Origin: Tomocerus qinae
Taxonomy: Eukaryota > Arthropoda > Collembola > Entomobryomorpha > Tomoceridae
DNA length: 64,000 nucleotides
Assembly: GCA_020055645.1 (NCBI GenBank)
Contig: CM034549.1
Coordinates: forward strand, 6,262,001-6,326,000
Direction: 5' to 3'
Position 1 is the stretch's first letter, and each line of letters begins with the position of its first letter. Shown here piece by piece: positions 39,405-52,200 of this stretch. The notes below the pieces were generated by a model that made no database searches, had not been told where the DNA came from, and was given only the letters and a program-made list of their open reading frames with translations. The translations under genes and the position numbers were made by a program.

Positions 39405-40010
39405 TATTAAGGGGTGTGTACACCACTTTATAGGAATGCCCAATCTGTCTGTCTGTCCGTCCGTAAGCATGATAACTTTCGAACGGAATGAGATAATCAA
39501 ATTTTTTGTACGTTAATTTTTGTAGAGGTCAAAAGTAACATCGAGTTCGTAGATGGGCAAAATCGGTCACACCCCCTGTCCGGGGAGGGGTTTCAGATTA
39601 AAAATAACTAAAAATCGTTGTCATTTCGGCGATTTTCATCGTGCAAAGTCGCGAAATAGCTCGATTAAAAGGACACGGGTTAATATACACTATTAAATAT
39701 GTTGTAGTCATTCCCTGGCAGGGGAAGTGGGTGAAAAACATAAAATTAACTGAAAATCGATGTAACTTCAGTTCTATTTGTCCTACAAAGCCATGTAATG
39801 ACTCGATTGACAGCAAAAATGTTCAGCGACATTAAAAAGTAAATCCCAGTAACCCCTTGATTGGGGAGATGGGTGAAAACTACAACTGACTAAATATTTA
39901 TGTAACTTCGGTTCGATTCATCGCAAAAAAAGTCGTGTTACAACTCGTTCGAAAGGTCCATATGACATGTCTTAATGTTATAATAACACGCCACTTTATT
40001 ACACCTATTT
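39405..40010. repeat. Dispersed repeat with TGTCTGTCCGTCCG and GATAACTTTCGAACGG motifs
   Basis: Contains CTGTCTGTCTGTCCGTCCG, then GATAACTTTCGAACGG, then several copies of a looser ~120-bp pattern (AAAATCG(A)TGTAACTTC, CTCGATTGAAAGG). Related copies occur at about 1195-1300, 9805-9960 and 48090-48300. It interrupts the duplicated capping-gene fragment. Confidence 0.6.
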
Positions 40011-40049
40011 GTACATGGTTTATTGTATTTTAATATGTATTTCCTTTTA

Positions 40050-40105
40050 TTTCGCAGAGATCTCTTTGTGAAGCATGACAAATTAAGAAGTGAAAACCAG
40101 GATAT
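40050..40105 (+). pseudogene. Duplicate of capping-homologue exon 5 start
   Basis: Copies the exon 5 acceptor and first ~45 bases of the capping homologue (source from about 32222), beginning GCAGAGATCTCTTTGTGAAG. After AGTGAAAACCAGGA the similarity stops and jumps to sequence equivalent to about 33990 and beyond, so the rest of the gene has been deleted from this copy. Confidence 0.85.
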
Positions 40106-40591
40106 TAGTTCCCATTCGTCCTCTTTCGTCGCCATTTGTCCTCTTTCGTGATTGAGGAGGATGGAGGAATTCAGAGCAGCGAATTTTAGCAAAATAAATT
40201 AACACAAGTGGACAACAAGACACGCTTTTCAATCAGGGGAAAGCCAAAGAAGCGGATAAGAGGTGTTATTAAACACAACAAATTTCGGCCTATCGGTTGC
40301 ACAACCTCCAAGCCCTTAGATCCGGGGATGCAGAACGAGGAACGACTTCTGTCATTAGACAGGCCTGTGGATGGAAAACGATAATTTTTTGACAATTGAT
40401 TTACTTTGGGGGCAATCTTAAGTCAAGCTGCAAGAAAATCAGAGATTAAGACATTGCTGAACTGAAGGCAAGAATTGTCGCCGAGGTGCAAGGATTACCC
40501 TGATGCAACTCTTAGCGTTCGTCGACTTAACATGGGAAACCCAATGGAGCAGTAAGAACTAAGAACCGAGGAACGGGTCACATAGAGCCAT

Positions 40592-41195
40592 TGAGTGGTA
40601 TGAATAAGAATAAGTATTTACTACAAAGTAAAAAGTAGAAGTAAAAGGTCTAGACTTGAAGGAAAAGGTAGAAGCAAAAGCATTTGCTTCAAATCGAATG
40701 AATAAAAGAAAACTTTTACTGTCAAGCAAATACTTTGCAATTACTTCTCATTTTGTACACAACAAAATTTGGTTACTATGACTCAGCCAATCAGAGACCA
40801 GCAACGAATCACACATATACTCTTCAATTCACAAATGCAATTTCGTGGTCATGGTTATAAGTAACCGGTCCGAGTTATCTATGAGGTACTTTAGAAAATT
40901 AATCGTGAATCCTACTCTTTTGCGTGGAGAAGTAAAAGGTGAAGTTGCTATCGGAGAAGCTTCAAATTTTTGAAGCAAATACTCAAAGTAGAAGTAAATT
41001 CAAGATGTTATTCATACCAAAATGTAGTATTTACTTCTAACGGTAGTAAATGCTTCATGAAAATTAGAAAATACTTTTACTCCTAGATTAAGCATAAGCA
41101 AAAGTAATAGCTAATATTTTTATTCATACCAAAGGAACCTTTTACTTCAAAAACTTTAAGTAAAAGCATAAGGTAGACCTTATTCATACCACTCA
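40592..41195. mobile_element. Inverted-repeat element rich in AGTAAAAG/CTTTTACT motifs
   Basis: TGAGTGGTATGAATAAG at 40592 is mirrored by CTTATTCATACCACTCA ending 41195. The interior repeats AAGTAAAAG, GAAGTAAAT and TTTACTTC in both orientations. The corresponding site in the source block upstream of trypsin 1 (about 34510) lacks it, so it entered after the duplication. No clear target duplication, so its class is unknown. Confidence 0.65.
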
Positions 41196-43109
41196 TTGTA
41201 TTTATGAAGTAAATGTTAAATAAAATCCCATATACTGTCTTAAATGACTAACCTTGTTGATAAATTAGTTTTTGTAGTAAACCGTCAAATAGGTTATCTT
41301 CCTAAATAATTAAAACGAATTTCGTTTAAATTGTTACTTTAATACCTAACTTATTAATTACTAACCGAAAAGCATTCATTGTCAGGGGCCCCTTACGTGG
41401 AAAGCATTTATTAATTATTACACCAAATAATTTTTTTATTACATTCATTACTGTTCGCGATGGACAAAAACTAAAAGTACTTTTAGGAAGATCTCATTTT
41501 CCAAGAGAAAGCTTAAAGCTTGAGAAAAAGTGGAGTTTTTTGAGAGCAAAATATTGTTCTCGTTTTCATTGGGATTAAATATTTCGAGCGGAGTTGCAAT
41601 AAGTTAATTTATCACTTCAGATTGTAAATGAGGCACTTGAAGGGGATGTGCTTTAATGAAACCAAACACAATACACACAAGATTACACCATAAAGCACTT
41701 GACTATAAAATCATATTGTTTATGTCACTATTCTATCTCCATAAATTGCGTCGTTACCTTCTCATTAATTATCTATTTCTGTTAACGACAAAACGGATAA
41801 ACTTTGTACGCATCAATTTACAGAATCTTGACTTTCCCCCTCTGGAATTCCAAGAAAAAAATAATATTTTAAGTACCAGTAAATCCCAATTTGCATTTAT
41901 TTTTATGTATCAAATGTGAGCCTCCGAAACATTCAAAGTGCGATACTGCATCCATAGTCTAGTTAAATTGGGCCGATCGATAAAGGATTAATGTGAACTG
42001 ATATATAGGTCGTGGCATGCATTGCATGGCAGATACGAAGACGAGACGATGATTTATTTTATTCATTCAATTGGCTTTACTCGTGTAGGTATTTATCTAT
42101 TTATTGCACCTACAGCTGTATTAATCATTAATTGAACACTAAAAGTAAATAAATCCACAAACACTGATACATGCAATGAAAACCAAAGCAAACAGATTAA
42201 GGTGTGACCTCTTTTTAGGAAAAATTGTGTCGAGGGAATTCATTTAGTATAATTTTAATAGCATTGCACGTTTCGTGTATATCTTTTCAAAATGATCCTC
42301 AACAAATAATATAGCATTTTTTAATACAAAAATCGACACAGAATTCAATGACGCACAATTAGAGGTTTAATTAACTTGCAAAAATAAAATATATTGTAGA
42401 AATAGTAATTTTTCCATTTGTATTATTTGTTTATGAAAATATTAACAATCAGATATGAAATTAAATGGGAAAAAAATCTTATAAATTAATAAAAACATAG
42501 AAAACGTCATTAGAATTAGTGCATAAAAATACATTGATCAACATTTTAATTTTTGGACATTTTCAAATTTTAAATATGGAGTTTTAGGTGAATGAAAGCA
42601 TTTATTTGTCACTCCATTACTCTTTCTTGGCTTCAAACATTAAATTTAATCAGATTGGAGTAAAAGCTAATCTAATCTTTATGATTGGCAACGTAATTTA
42701 AATCTTTAAAATAACAAAACCATTGAGGTTTGACATAAATCAACGATTTCCTCGTGTACATCGCATGGGAATTATGATTTACAATTACATCAGCGAAATA
42801 ACTTCATGCACGTTCAGCTATTTAAGAGAAAAACTGATGTTTGAATTACACTGATGTTATAACTATCTACCTGTGCCTAGTGCGTCTCATATTGGAGGAA
42901 GATAGAGAATAAAAAAATAATAATCAACTCTTCTGGGTTAGTAATGTCACGGACATATTAATTAGGTAATTATTAATGAATATATGGACTTCCCACACAA
43001 TTATCCATTGGCTTAACTTATGAGCAAGGCATTGATAGGGCATTAAAGAATTGATTTCAGATAAAAGGATTTTTAAATAGTTATCCTCTTGTGTCGTGTA
43101 TCCAGACAG

Positions 43110-43290
43110 CAGGCACGTAACCACAAATTTGGTCAAAAGGGGCCCAACAAACAATTAAGGCAACAATATATTCGAGCAAAACGCAAACATTTTTGCGATT
43201 TTTGGCCCTTTTTGGAAAAATAATTCTCATTTTCTCAGATTTAGGAGGCGCCTTCTCAACCCTACTCCCTACTGGATATAGGCGTGCTTG
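43110..43290. mobile_element. hAT-type MITE, third copy of the CACGTA-ended family
   Basis: Begins CAGGCACGTAACCACAA and ends GGATATAGGCGTGCTTG. Flanks CCAGACAG (43102-43109) and CCAGCCAG (43291-43298) are an 8-bp duplication with one change. The upstream half also survives at 35767 in the paralogous block before trypsin 1, so this insertion is older than the segmental duplication. Confidence 0.75.
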
Positions 43291-43805
43291 CCAGCCAGAC
43301 CCGTTCCATAATAGTCTAATACAAACGCATTTCTAGGACATTTTCAACCCATTATCTCCAAAAGAAAAACAAACAAAATTTTTAGCCAATCATTGAAGAT
43401 AAAAGGCTCGATAAATAGTAAAATAATTGGCGGAACTGTGAAAACAGTAACGCGGGTGCTCACGACGTGGATTATTGACAGAAATACAAATTGACCATTA
43501 AATACAGTAATCGATATAGGACATGATTATTAGATCTCAGGCGCGTATTTAGAAGCAGATGCAGTATTCTCCTCAATCCTGAAGTCGGACTAAAACAAGA
43601 AATCTTACTCAAGAAGTTTAAATTAGTAAAAAACATTTTGCTAGAAAATGCCTTATATTTTTGCTAATAGGATGTGTTGCGGGTCACCCATCCAATAAAT
43701 TTTGGTTACACCACTGTAGTCAGTTTTGCTGGACTTTCCATCGAACAGCCATCGAAAAGAGAGATTAAGTGGCTTATCTTAAATAATGTGGCCTCTGTTG
43801 TTCCG

Positions 43806-43813
43806 TATAAAAG
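43806..43813 (+). promoter_or_regulatory. TATA box of trypsin 2
   Basis: TATAAAAG at 68 bases before the start codon. The flanking GGCTTATCTTAAATAATGTG and the 3' AAGTCGCGAGG are shared with copy 1 with few changes. Confidence 0.75.
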
Positions 43814-43873
43814 TCGCGAGGATTGGCCAAGATCAATTTACTTAGGGACTGAATTTCCAGGTCTTCTTTCACC

Positions 43874-46800
43874 ATGAACGGGAAAATCGCTGCACTGTTG
43901 TTGGTAGCCGTCGCTGCCGTTTCTGGTAAGAAATAAATTTTCAATGATAAATTTTCAAGTTAAATCTCTTAAAAATATTTTATTCATTCACCATTTCCAT
44001 TATATTTTTTTAAATATTCTTACGTATTTTAACATTAAAGTATTTTGCCATGTTTTTAACATTTAATTTTTACATGTTTTAAAGATCTATGGTAATTTCA
44101 TAATATAATCATAGACTTTGATAAAGCAATAAAACCTGTCTATAATCTATAACAAGATTGGCTGTAGTCATAGTGATTGCGTATTAGGTTGGCTCACGTG
44201 GGTGTTTGGAAAATGAAAATTCAGTTATTTCATTTGTGGATCCAAATTGGACAATTTGGATCCACAGCCAAATCTGTCTTTCAATGACCAAGGATGGTTG
44301 CCATTGGATACGTATGTCTTGGTGGGTCATAGCTTTGAGTATAGACAAAAAATTGAATTTTATTTTCCCAAACACCCAAGTGAGCCAACCTTACTACACA
44401 CACACTGTCTTACTAATACTGCATGAATTTTGAATCTATAAGTATATGTCTGTACGTGTGTGTAGAGTGACCTCAAATAAATGCAAAATGCGCATATTAC
44501 ATAAAACTATGAACTACACTCAGGGTTAATATTAGCTTATTTCAAAATTAAGCAAAAAAGTTGAAACAGAAATCTTTTGAAATTCAATACCAGCAAGCAC
44601 GTATCCAGGAGTTTGACTAAGGGGGGCCCACCAAAATATATTGGTAAAATGAAGAATTTTTGGGATTTTTAACTTTTTTTGACAAAAAAATCGCTTTTTT
44701 CTGGAGATTTAGGGGGGCCCGGGCCCCCCCGGCCCCCCTCTGGATACGTGCTTGAATACCAGTACTGGTGGACTAGTTAATTTAAAAAAATATTTTTAGG
44801 ATTGATTTAAAATAAAATATTTGTAATAATTATTAATAGGTTTGCCAAAACCGGAGCCAGCATGGCCTTTCGGCCATCGAAATGGAGTTTTGATCGTCGG
44901 AGGAAATGAAGCCACCCCTCACTCACATCCTTGGATTGTTGACATGAGACGCAGTGGTGGACACTACTGTGGAGGATCAATCATCAGCCCAGAGTATGGA
45001 ATTAAATAATTATTATTAGTTAAAAACCTTTAACTGTTGGTCATTGGTATTAATTAAATTTATGTGCCCGTTTAAAATCTGATTTTTTGCATAATCACAG
45101 GTGGGTCGTCACTGCTGCTCATTGCTGTAACCACCTTCACCTTTTATTATTTATTTACTTTTGTTTACTAAATATTTTCGCTGAAAATGTCAAAAAATAT
45201 ATTTACATTTACAGCGGCCGTTTAATGCATAATTTAATTTGAATGCAGCTACTGCCTCTGCTTCCAGCTACCAACTGGTTGCTGGAGACCACAACATCGA
45301 AACCAACGATCCTGGACAACAAAACAGACAAGTTGACCGAGTCGTTCGTCATCCAAGTTATGGCAGTGGATTCCAATATCAATACGATATTGCCCTTATG
45401 CATGTCTCTCCACCTTTCGAACTAAACGACATCGTCAAGCCCATCGAAATTGCTCCAGAGCCAGGAATGAGCTCAGGACCAGTCGTCACTGTTTCCGGTA
45501 AGTACTGTCCATTGTATTTTTGAAAACATTTATTTACTCTTTAATTATATAATAAATTGCAACCTAAAAAATAATTATTATTAGGATGGGGTGCGTTGAC
45601 CCAGGGTGGAGGATCTCCAGACACTTTGTACGAAGTTGATGTTCCATTTGTGACTGATGAAGTCTGCCGTGATGCTTACGGACAAACATCAATCTCCGGT
45701 AATATTTATTGAACTTTAATTAATAAAAGATGCCTGCCTGCTAATTTAATTATTTTAACGTAATTTTTACAGATGACATGTTCTGCGCTGGAGAAGCTGG
45801 GAAGGTATAAATAAATACTTTCAAATTATTGCCTCGCTTTTGTGATAATTCAAAACTAATATTTTTTGTCTATTTTGAAGGATTCCTGCCAAGGAGATTC
45901 AGGTGGTCCACTCACTGCCACTGTCAACGGAACAACCTACTTGTTCGGAATCGTCTCATGGGGCCGCGGTAAATATTTAATGCGTATATTAACGATAAAT
46001 ATATTTTAAAATGTCAACGTTATAATATTTTAAAATCATGTTATTTTTATGATAGGATGTGCTCAAGCTGGATACGTAAGACTTGTCTATTTAATTTCGT
46101 TACTTAATTGATGGTAAAAATAAAATATGTGTTGACTGACCATTTACAATTTTACAGCCAGGAGTATACACTGAAGCCTCTTACTTCAAGGAATGGGTCT
46201 TCCAAGCCATTAGTAAGTATTATTAATGATAGTGGGGGGAATGTTTTTTTTTTTTTACTATTTTAGGTCATTTAATAAGTTTTGTTATTAATATTTATGA
46301 TTTACTTTTTGCCAACAGTTCCCCCAGAAGAAGATAATTCCACTTTCGTCGAACAAAGTAAATGTCTTTCATCATTTTTTCGAATAAAATTAGCAATCGT
46401 TATTGTAAAAGAATATGATTTGTATAGACGAAGGCTGTGGCGGATCTTTGGTCGGATCTTCTGGACAAGTCAGCTACAAATTGGGAGAATCTTTGGGTAG
46501 CAACGAAAAGTGCACATGGTCATTGAGAGCCAACGACGTCACTGACATCCGCGTTGAAGTCTATGAATTGGGCAATGCTGGAGATCGATTGTACCTGAAC
46601 ACTCTCGATAACGGAAACGGACAAGTCGGCACCAAAAAAGAAATGTAATTATCTAATTTACATGATATATGGTTGAGATACAGTCAAATTAATTGTTAAT
46701 TTCTTGTCTTTTAGCACCGAAGTTGGAGTTTACAATGTCAGTGGTCCAATTGTCTTCTTGACTCTGGAATCAGACGACAATTCTGATGGTCAAGGCTTCC

Positions 46801-47755
46801 GTCTTCACTACTACGGTTAGTTAAACCCACTGAACTTAGTTTTTTAATTCACTGCGCACCCAGCTGCCTTTTATACATATTTTTTCTACAGTTCGTATTT
46901 ATTAACATATTATGCCTGGAGTGCATACATTCTCCTATGGCGTGATCTACTATATAACTACTTTAACCTAATTTTTGTTGAATTGGTATACTTGGAAATT
47001 GCAATGTATTTAGAGAAATACATTTTATAATTAGGTGTGGCCCCTTGATCAAATTAAGGCATACTTGCCTGTATGCATGTTGGTCATGGATATTTTAGGT
47101 TTCTATTATTATTACAGCTGATTTCATCAGCGAAATAATCTGATGTACAGATATATACATTATTGAAAAGAGGATTAAATTTCCAACACAAAAAACCTGA
47201 AATTATATCGTTTTATACGCCCAGTGCGTCTCTTGCACACACCTGAGTAGTGTGTCAGTGTGTCTAGAAAAGGATTCGTTTTTAAATGTATATATAATTA
47301 AGGATCTATTTTCATTTAGGAGCTGGCTACAGTGGAGCCACCGGATTGAAACTGACCAACCTCGCCGCAGGAAACAGCAGCAGCGGAAGCTTGAGCTACC
47401 CTGCGAGCGGAGAATACGCTAATGACGAACTTGCCACCATTGTCATCAACCCAGAACAGGCCTCAACTCTGACAGTTGACCGAATGGACTTGGAAAGTAG
47501 CGGCACTTGCTCTTATGACTTACTCAACATCCACACCCTCAACAACGGAACTTGGCAACATCATGGACCGTAATTAAAAGATAACTTATTAAAATTTAAT
47601 TTAATTTATGTAGATTATTAATTATTAATATTATTAATTATAGTTACTGCGGAAACAGCATTCCTCAACCAAGTAACAGCGATGGTCCAATCATTCTGAC
47701 CTTCATGTCTGATTTCTCCGTAACCAACTCTGGCTTCACTGTCTCTTGGTCTTAA
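43874..47755 (+). CDS. Secreted trypsin-like protease with two C-terminal CUB domains, copy 2
   Basis: Fourteen exons: 43874-43925, 44840-44993, 45101-45126, 45249-45497, 45585-45698, 45773-45804, 45881-45968, 46056-46075, 46158-46212, 46319-46357, 46428-46644, 46715-46815, 47320-47569, 47644-47755; 502 residues. Signal peptide and protease domain as in copy 1, with [13 protein letters not shown] and [10 protein letters not shown] intact and one extra Ser in the MRRSGGH loop. A short acidic linker ([12 protein letters not shown]) leads to CUB 1 (about 280-395; [10 protein letters not shown]..., [10 protein letters not shown]) and CUB 2 (about 396-502; [21 protein letters not shown]). CUB domains usually bind protein or glycan and would tether or target the protease. 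IVGG is again preceded by Leu. Intron 1 carries two MITEs and intron 12 is about 430 bases longer than in copy 3. Confidence 0.93.
44187..44390. mobile_element. PIF/Harbinger-like MITE in trypsin 2 intron 1
   Basis: Inverted ends GGTTGGCTCACGTGGGTGTT (44187) and AACACCCAAGTGAGCCAACC (ending 44390), with TTA on both sides (44184-44186, 44391-44393). A 3-bp TWA target and GG start fit PIF/Harbinger. The centre has the palindromic pair GTGGATCCAAATTG / CAATTTGGATCCAC. Absent from introns of copies 1 and 3. Confidence 0.8.
44594..44754. mobile_element. hAT-type MITE in trypsin 2 intron 1
   Basis: Best-preserved copy of the family: start CAAGCACGTATCCAGG, end CTGGATACGTGCTTG, exact 8-bp duplication AATACCAG at 44586-44593 and 44755-44762, and core GGGGGGCCCGGGCCCCCC. 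It is 161 bp with no coding capacity. Confidence 0.9.
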
Positions 47756-47818
47756 TTTAATTTAATTTATACAGCTCTAATTACCACCTCCTGACAGATG
47801 TTTTTGTAAAAAAGAACA

Positions 47819-47824
47819 AATAAA
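47819..47824 (+). terminator. Polyadenylation signal of trypsin 2
   Basis: AATAAA 64 bases past the stop codon, in a position matching that of copy 3. Confidence 0.65.
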
Positions 47825-49183
47825 TATCACCGTTAATTCAATCATGCATTGTTCATCAATTTAATTTTAAAATTTCAACCTTAATAAGTAGTTTAGGGTT
47901 AATAGTTTTTATTTTAATAAATCGCGGTGAAAACATAGGAATAGGCAAATAAGGAAATGTAGTCAAAAATTAAGTACTTACTTTGCCAGGCTAGGAGTAG
48001 TAGTAAACAAACGGTGACACCCGAGGTAGCATAAATTAGGTCTAAGGTGTTGTACAAGTAGTAGTAAGTAGCGGCTAGTTATTAAGTAGCGGAGATGTTT
48101 TATAGGAATGTCTGTCTGTTAGCACGATAACTCAAGAACGGTTTGAGATAATCAATTCAAACTTTCTGTACGTGATCTGATCTGCTAGGAATGAAAAGTT
48201 AGGTGAAGTTCGAAAATGAACAAAATCGGAAACACTTCCTGCCTGTGGGTGTTGTTCAAAAATTAAAAAAGGTGAAATGGTCAAAGGTCATTGGGAAAAT
48301 GTACTAAAAACTTCATGTAACGTCCCAAAGCCTGATTATCTACGCTACTTTTTACATGCATTTGACACGGTTTATTACAAAGTTCTACGGTGAAAACAAG
48401 TAACGTTGATTTTAAAGTTTTGACCCATCTCTTGGTCAGGGGTTATGACCGATTTTGTCCTTTTAAGAACTTGGCTTTGCTTCGACTTTACCAGATTGCA
48501 TAAAAAGTTTGGAAGAATTGTATGTTTATCCGTCCGCAAATTATCGTGCGGAATACCAACCAGCATATAGGTACTCCCAGCAAAAATTTTGCAGTTTTTA
48601 TGGGCCAGGCCAATTAGAATTTTGCAATATATTAAAAAACAATGACATAATTTCCTGACACAAATTCATTTGAATATTCGGGAGAAAGCTTTCCTTTTTC
48701 GTAAAACCTAAAGAAATGTTTATGATTAATATTTTCAAATCTGCACCAAGTTTACAGCAAGTCTCCCTGACAGGGGCAATTCTAGGATATCTTTCATAGG
48801 TTTTTAAAATGAAACGAAAAATGAACAGAATTATAAATAAATATTTCAGCACAATCTGCACGCATATATAATTATCAAACATCCAATGTAGCGCTTTGAT
48901 AATAAAAAATGTTGGACTCAATAAATATTAAAATAATTGCCCGATTGATTAGGTTAATACAGCGATGTGGGTCCAGCATGAATTATTGACAGACAGAGAT
49001 ATCAATTGGCATAATTAAATATACGACAATTGATTGAGGTATTGGTATTGCATATTGCCCATAATTATTATAACGATTTTGTACATTTAGAGTCCGCTGT
49101 ACCGGACTTTCTAGGATAACAGTCAACGACGAGGAAGATTAAATGGCTTATCTGAAATTATGTAGCCTCTTTCTCCTGTCCCG

Positions 49184-49191
49184 TATAAAAG
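49184..49191 (+). promoter_or_regulatory. TATA box of trypsin 3
   Basis: TATAAAAG at 71 bases before the start codon, followed by GTCGCAAGGATTGGCC as in copy 1. TGGCTTATCT upstream preserves the inverted GATA-type site. Confidence 0.75.
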
Positions 49192-49254
49192 TCGCAAGGA
49201 TTGGCCACAAGACCCATTTAATTAGTGACTGAATTTGCCAGGTCCTCTTTCAGC

Positions 49255-52200
49255 ATGAACGGGAAAATCGCTGCACTTTTGTTGGTAGCCGTTGCTGCCG
49301 TTTCTGGTAAGAAATAAAAAAGCTCAAAATCCAGTTACAATAAACCACAAAATAATTTATACATCACAATAATTTTTAATCTCAATAGTGCATTTGTAGT
49401 AAGTTTTGTGACATAAATATTTAAAACGCGTTTAGTATTTAACTGTTCGAAATATTTTTAAAATATTTTAAACATATTTATTTAAATGTTTTAAAAATTT
49501 ATTTAAAATATTTTAAACACATATTTATTTAAATGTTTTAAAAATTTATTTAAAATATTTTAAACACATATTTATTTAAAGTATTTTAAGAATACATTTA
49601 TTTAAAATATTTAAAAAATATATATTTAACGTATTTTAAGCATTTAATAATTTGTATCATTTTTCGCATTTAAATAATTATAATATTTTTAGCATTAAAT
49701 TATTTATAATATTTTTAGCATTGAATTATTTATAATATTTTTAGCATTTAATTATTATATTTTTAGGATTCAATTATAAAAACATTTTTTTAACATTTAA
49801 TTAAATAAAATATTATTAGCATTTAATTAATAAAATATTATTAGCATTTAATTAATAAAATATTATTAGCATTTAATTAATAAAATATTATTAGCATTTA
49901 ATTAATAAAATATTATTAGCATTTAATTAATCAAATATTATTAGCATTTAACTATTTAAATTTTTGGCATTCAAAATTTCAATTTAAATTTCACCACTTC
50001 AATATTTATATTTTTTAAAAGGTTTGCCAAAACCGGAGCCAGCATGGCCTTTCGGGCGTCGAAATGGAGTTTTGATCGTCGGAGGAAATGAAGCCACCCC
50101 TCACTCACATCCTTGGATCGTAGACATGAGACGCGGTGGACATTACTGTGGAGGATCAATCATCAGCCCAGAGTATGGAATTAAATAATTATTATTCTTT
50201 AATAAATCTTTAACTATTTGGTCATTGGTATTCATGAAATTAAAATATGCCCGTTTAAAATTAAAATTTTGCTAATCACACAGATGGGTCGTCACTGCTG
50301 CTCATTGCTGTAAGCACCTTCACCTTTTATTATTTATTTACTTTTGGTTACTAATAAATATTTTCGCTGAAAATGTCAAAAAATATATTTACATGTAAAA
50401 GCGGCCGCTTAATGCATAATTTAATTTGAATGCAGCTACTGCCTCTGCTTCCAGCTACCAACTGGTTGCTGGAGACCACAACATCGCCACCAACGATCCT
50501 GGACAACAAAACAGACAAGTTGACCGAGTCGTTCGTCATCCAAGTTATGGCAGTGGATTCCAATATCAATACGATATTGCCCTTATGCACGTCTCTGAAC
50601 CTTTCGAACTCAACGACATCGTCAAACCCATCGAAATTGCTCCAGTTCCAGGAATGAGCTCTGGACCAGTCGTCACTGTTTCCGGTACGTACTGTTCATT
50701 GTATTTTTGAAACATTTTAATCTTTGTATTTGTGTAATAAATCCAAATAAATTACAATATTGCACTATAATAATTATTAGGATGGGGTGCGTTGACCCAG
50801 GGCGGAGGATCTCCAGACACTTTGTACGAAGTTGATGTTCCATTTGTGAGTGATGTAGACTGCCGTGCTGCTTACGGACAAACATCAATCTCCGGTAATT
50901 TTTCTTAAACTTTAATTAATAAAAGATGCCTGCTTGCTAATTTAATTATTTTTACGTAATTTTTACAGATGACATGTTCTGCGCTGGAGAAGCTGGGAAG
51001 GTATAAATATATGCTTTCAAATTATTGCCTCGCTTCTCTGATAATCCAAAACTAATATTTTTTGTCTATTTTGAAGGATTCCTGCCAAGGAGATTCAGGT
51101 GGTCCACTCACTGCTACTGTCAACGGAACAACCTACTTGTTCGGAATCGTTTCATGGGGCCGTGGTAAATATTTAATTGCTTTTAACGATAAATATATTT
51201 AAAAATGTTTAACGTTATAATATTTTAAAAGCATATAATGTTTATTTTTATGATAGGATGTGCTGAAGCTGGATACGTAAGACTTGTCTATTTAATTTCG
51301 TTACTTAATTGATGGTAAAAATAAAGTATATTACGTGTTGACGAACCATTTGCAATTTTACAGCCAGGAGTATACACTGAAGCCTCTTACTTCAAGGAAT
51401 GGGTCTTCCAAGCCATTAGTAAGTATTATTAACAATATTGGGGACATTGTTTACTATTTTAGGTCATTTAATGAATTTTGTTATTAATATTTATGATTTG
51501 CTTTTTGCCAACAGTTCCCCCAGATGAAGATAACTCCACTTTCGTCGAACAAAGTAAATATCTTTCATCATTTTTCCGAATAAAATTAGCAATCGTTATT
51601 GTAAAAGAAAATTATTTCTGTAGACGAAGGCTGTGGCGGTTCTTTGGTCGGATCTTCTGGACAAGTCAGTTACAAATTGGGAGAATCTTTGGGTAGCAAC
51701 GAAAAGTGCACATGGTCATTGAGAGCCAACGACGTCACTGACATCCGCGTTGTAGTCTATGAATTGGGCCATCCTGGAGATCGATTGTACCTGAACACTC
51801 TCGATAACGGAAACGGACAAGTCAGCACCAAAACCGAAATGTAATTATCTAATTTACATGATATATGGTTGAGCGACAGTCAAATTAATTGTCTATTCTT
51901 GTCTTTTTAGTACCGAAGTTGGAGTTTACAATGTCAGTGGTCCAATTGTCTTCTTGACTCTGGAATCAGACGAAAATTCTGATGGTCAAGGATTCCGTCT
52001 TCATTATTACGGTTAGTATGTGAAATCTTATACTGTATATATTAATGATTTTAGATATATAATAAGGTGTAATTCTTATTTAGGATCTGGCTACAGTGGA
52101 GCCACCGGATTGAAACTGACCAACCTCGCCGCAGGAAACAGCAGCAGCGGAAGCTTGAGCTACCCTGTGAGCGGACAATACGCTAATGACGAACTTGCCA

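Larger units (their letters stand above)
38445..43873. other. Intergenic region between trypsins 1 and 2, largely duplicated from upstream
   Basis: It contains broken capping-gene exons (39274-39375 and 40050-40105), a dispersed repeat between them, a block copied from 33990-36373, an inserted stretch (about 40588-42130) absent from the source block and containing an inverted-repeat element, and a MITE at 43110. No intact gene is visible. CUB exons expected after a trypsin are not found downstream of copy 1. Confidence 0.6.
47756..49254. other. Intergenic region between trypsins 2 and 3
   Basis: No exon recognised. A copy of the dispersed repeat with CTGTCTGTTAGCACGATAAC lies at about 48090-48300. 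From about 48900 the sequence becomes similar to the promoter-proximal blocks of copies 1 and 2 (for example AATAAATATTAAAATAATTG and the AGCATGAATTATTGACAG region). Confidence 0.5.
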
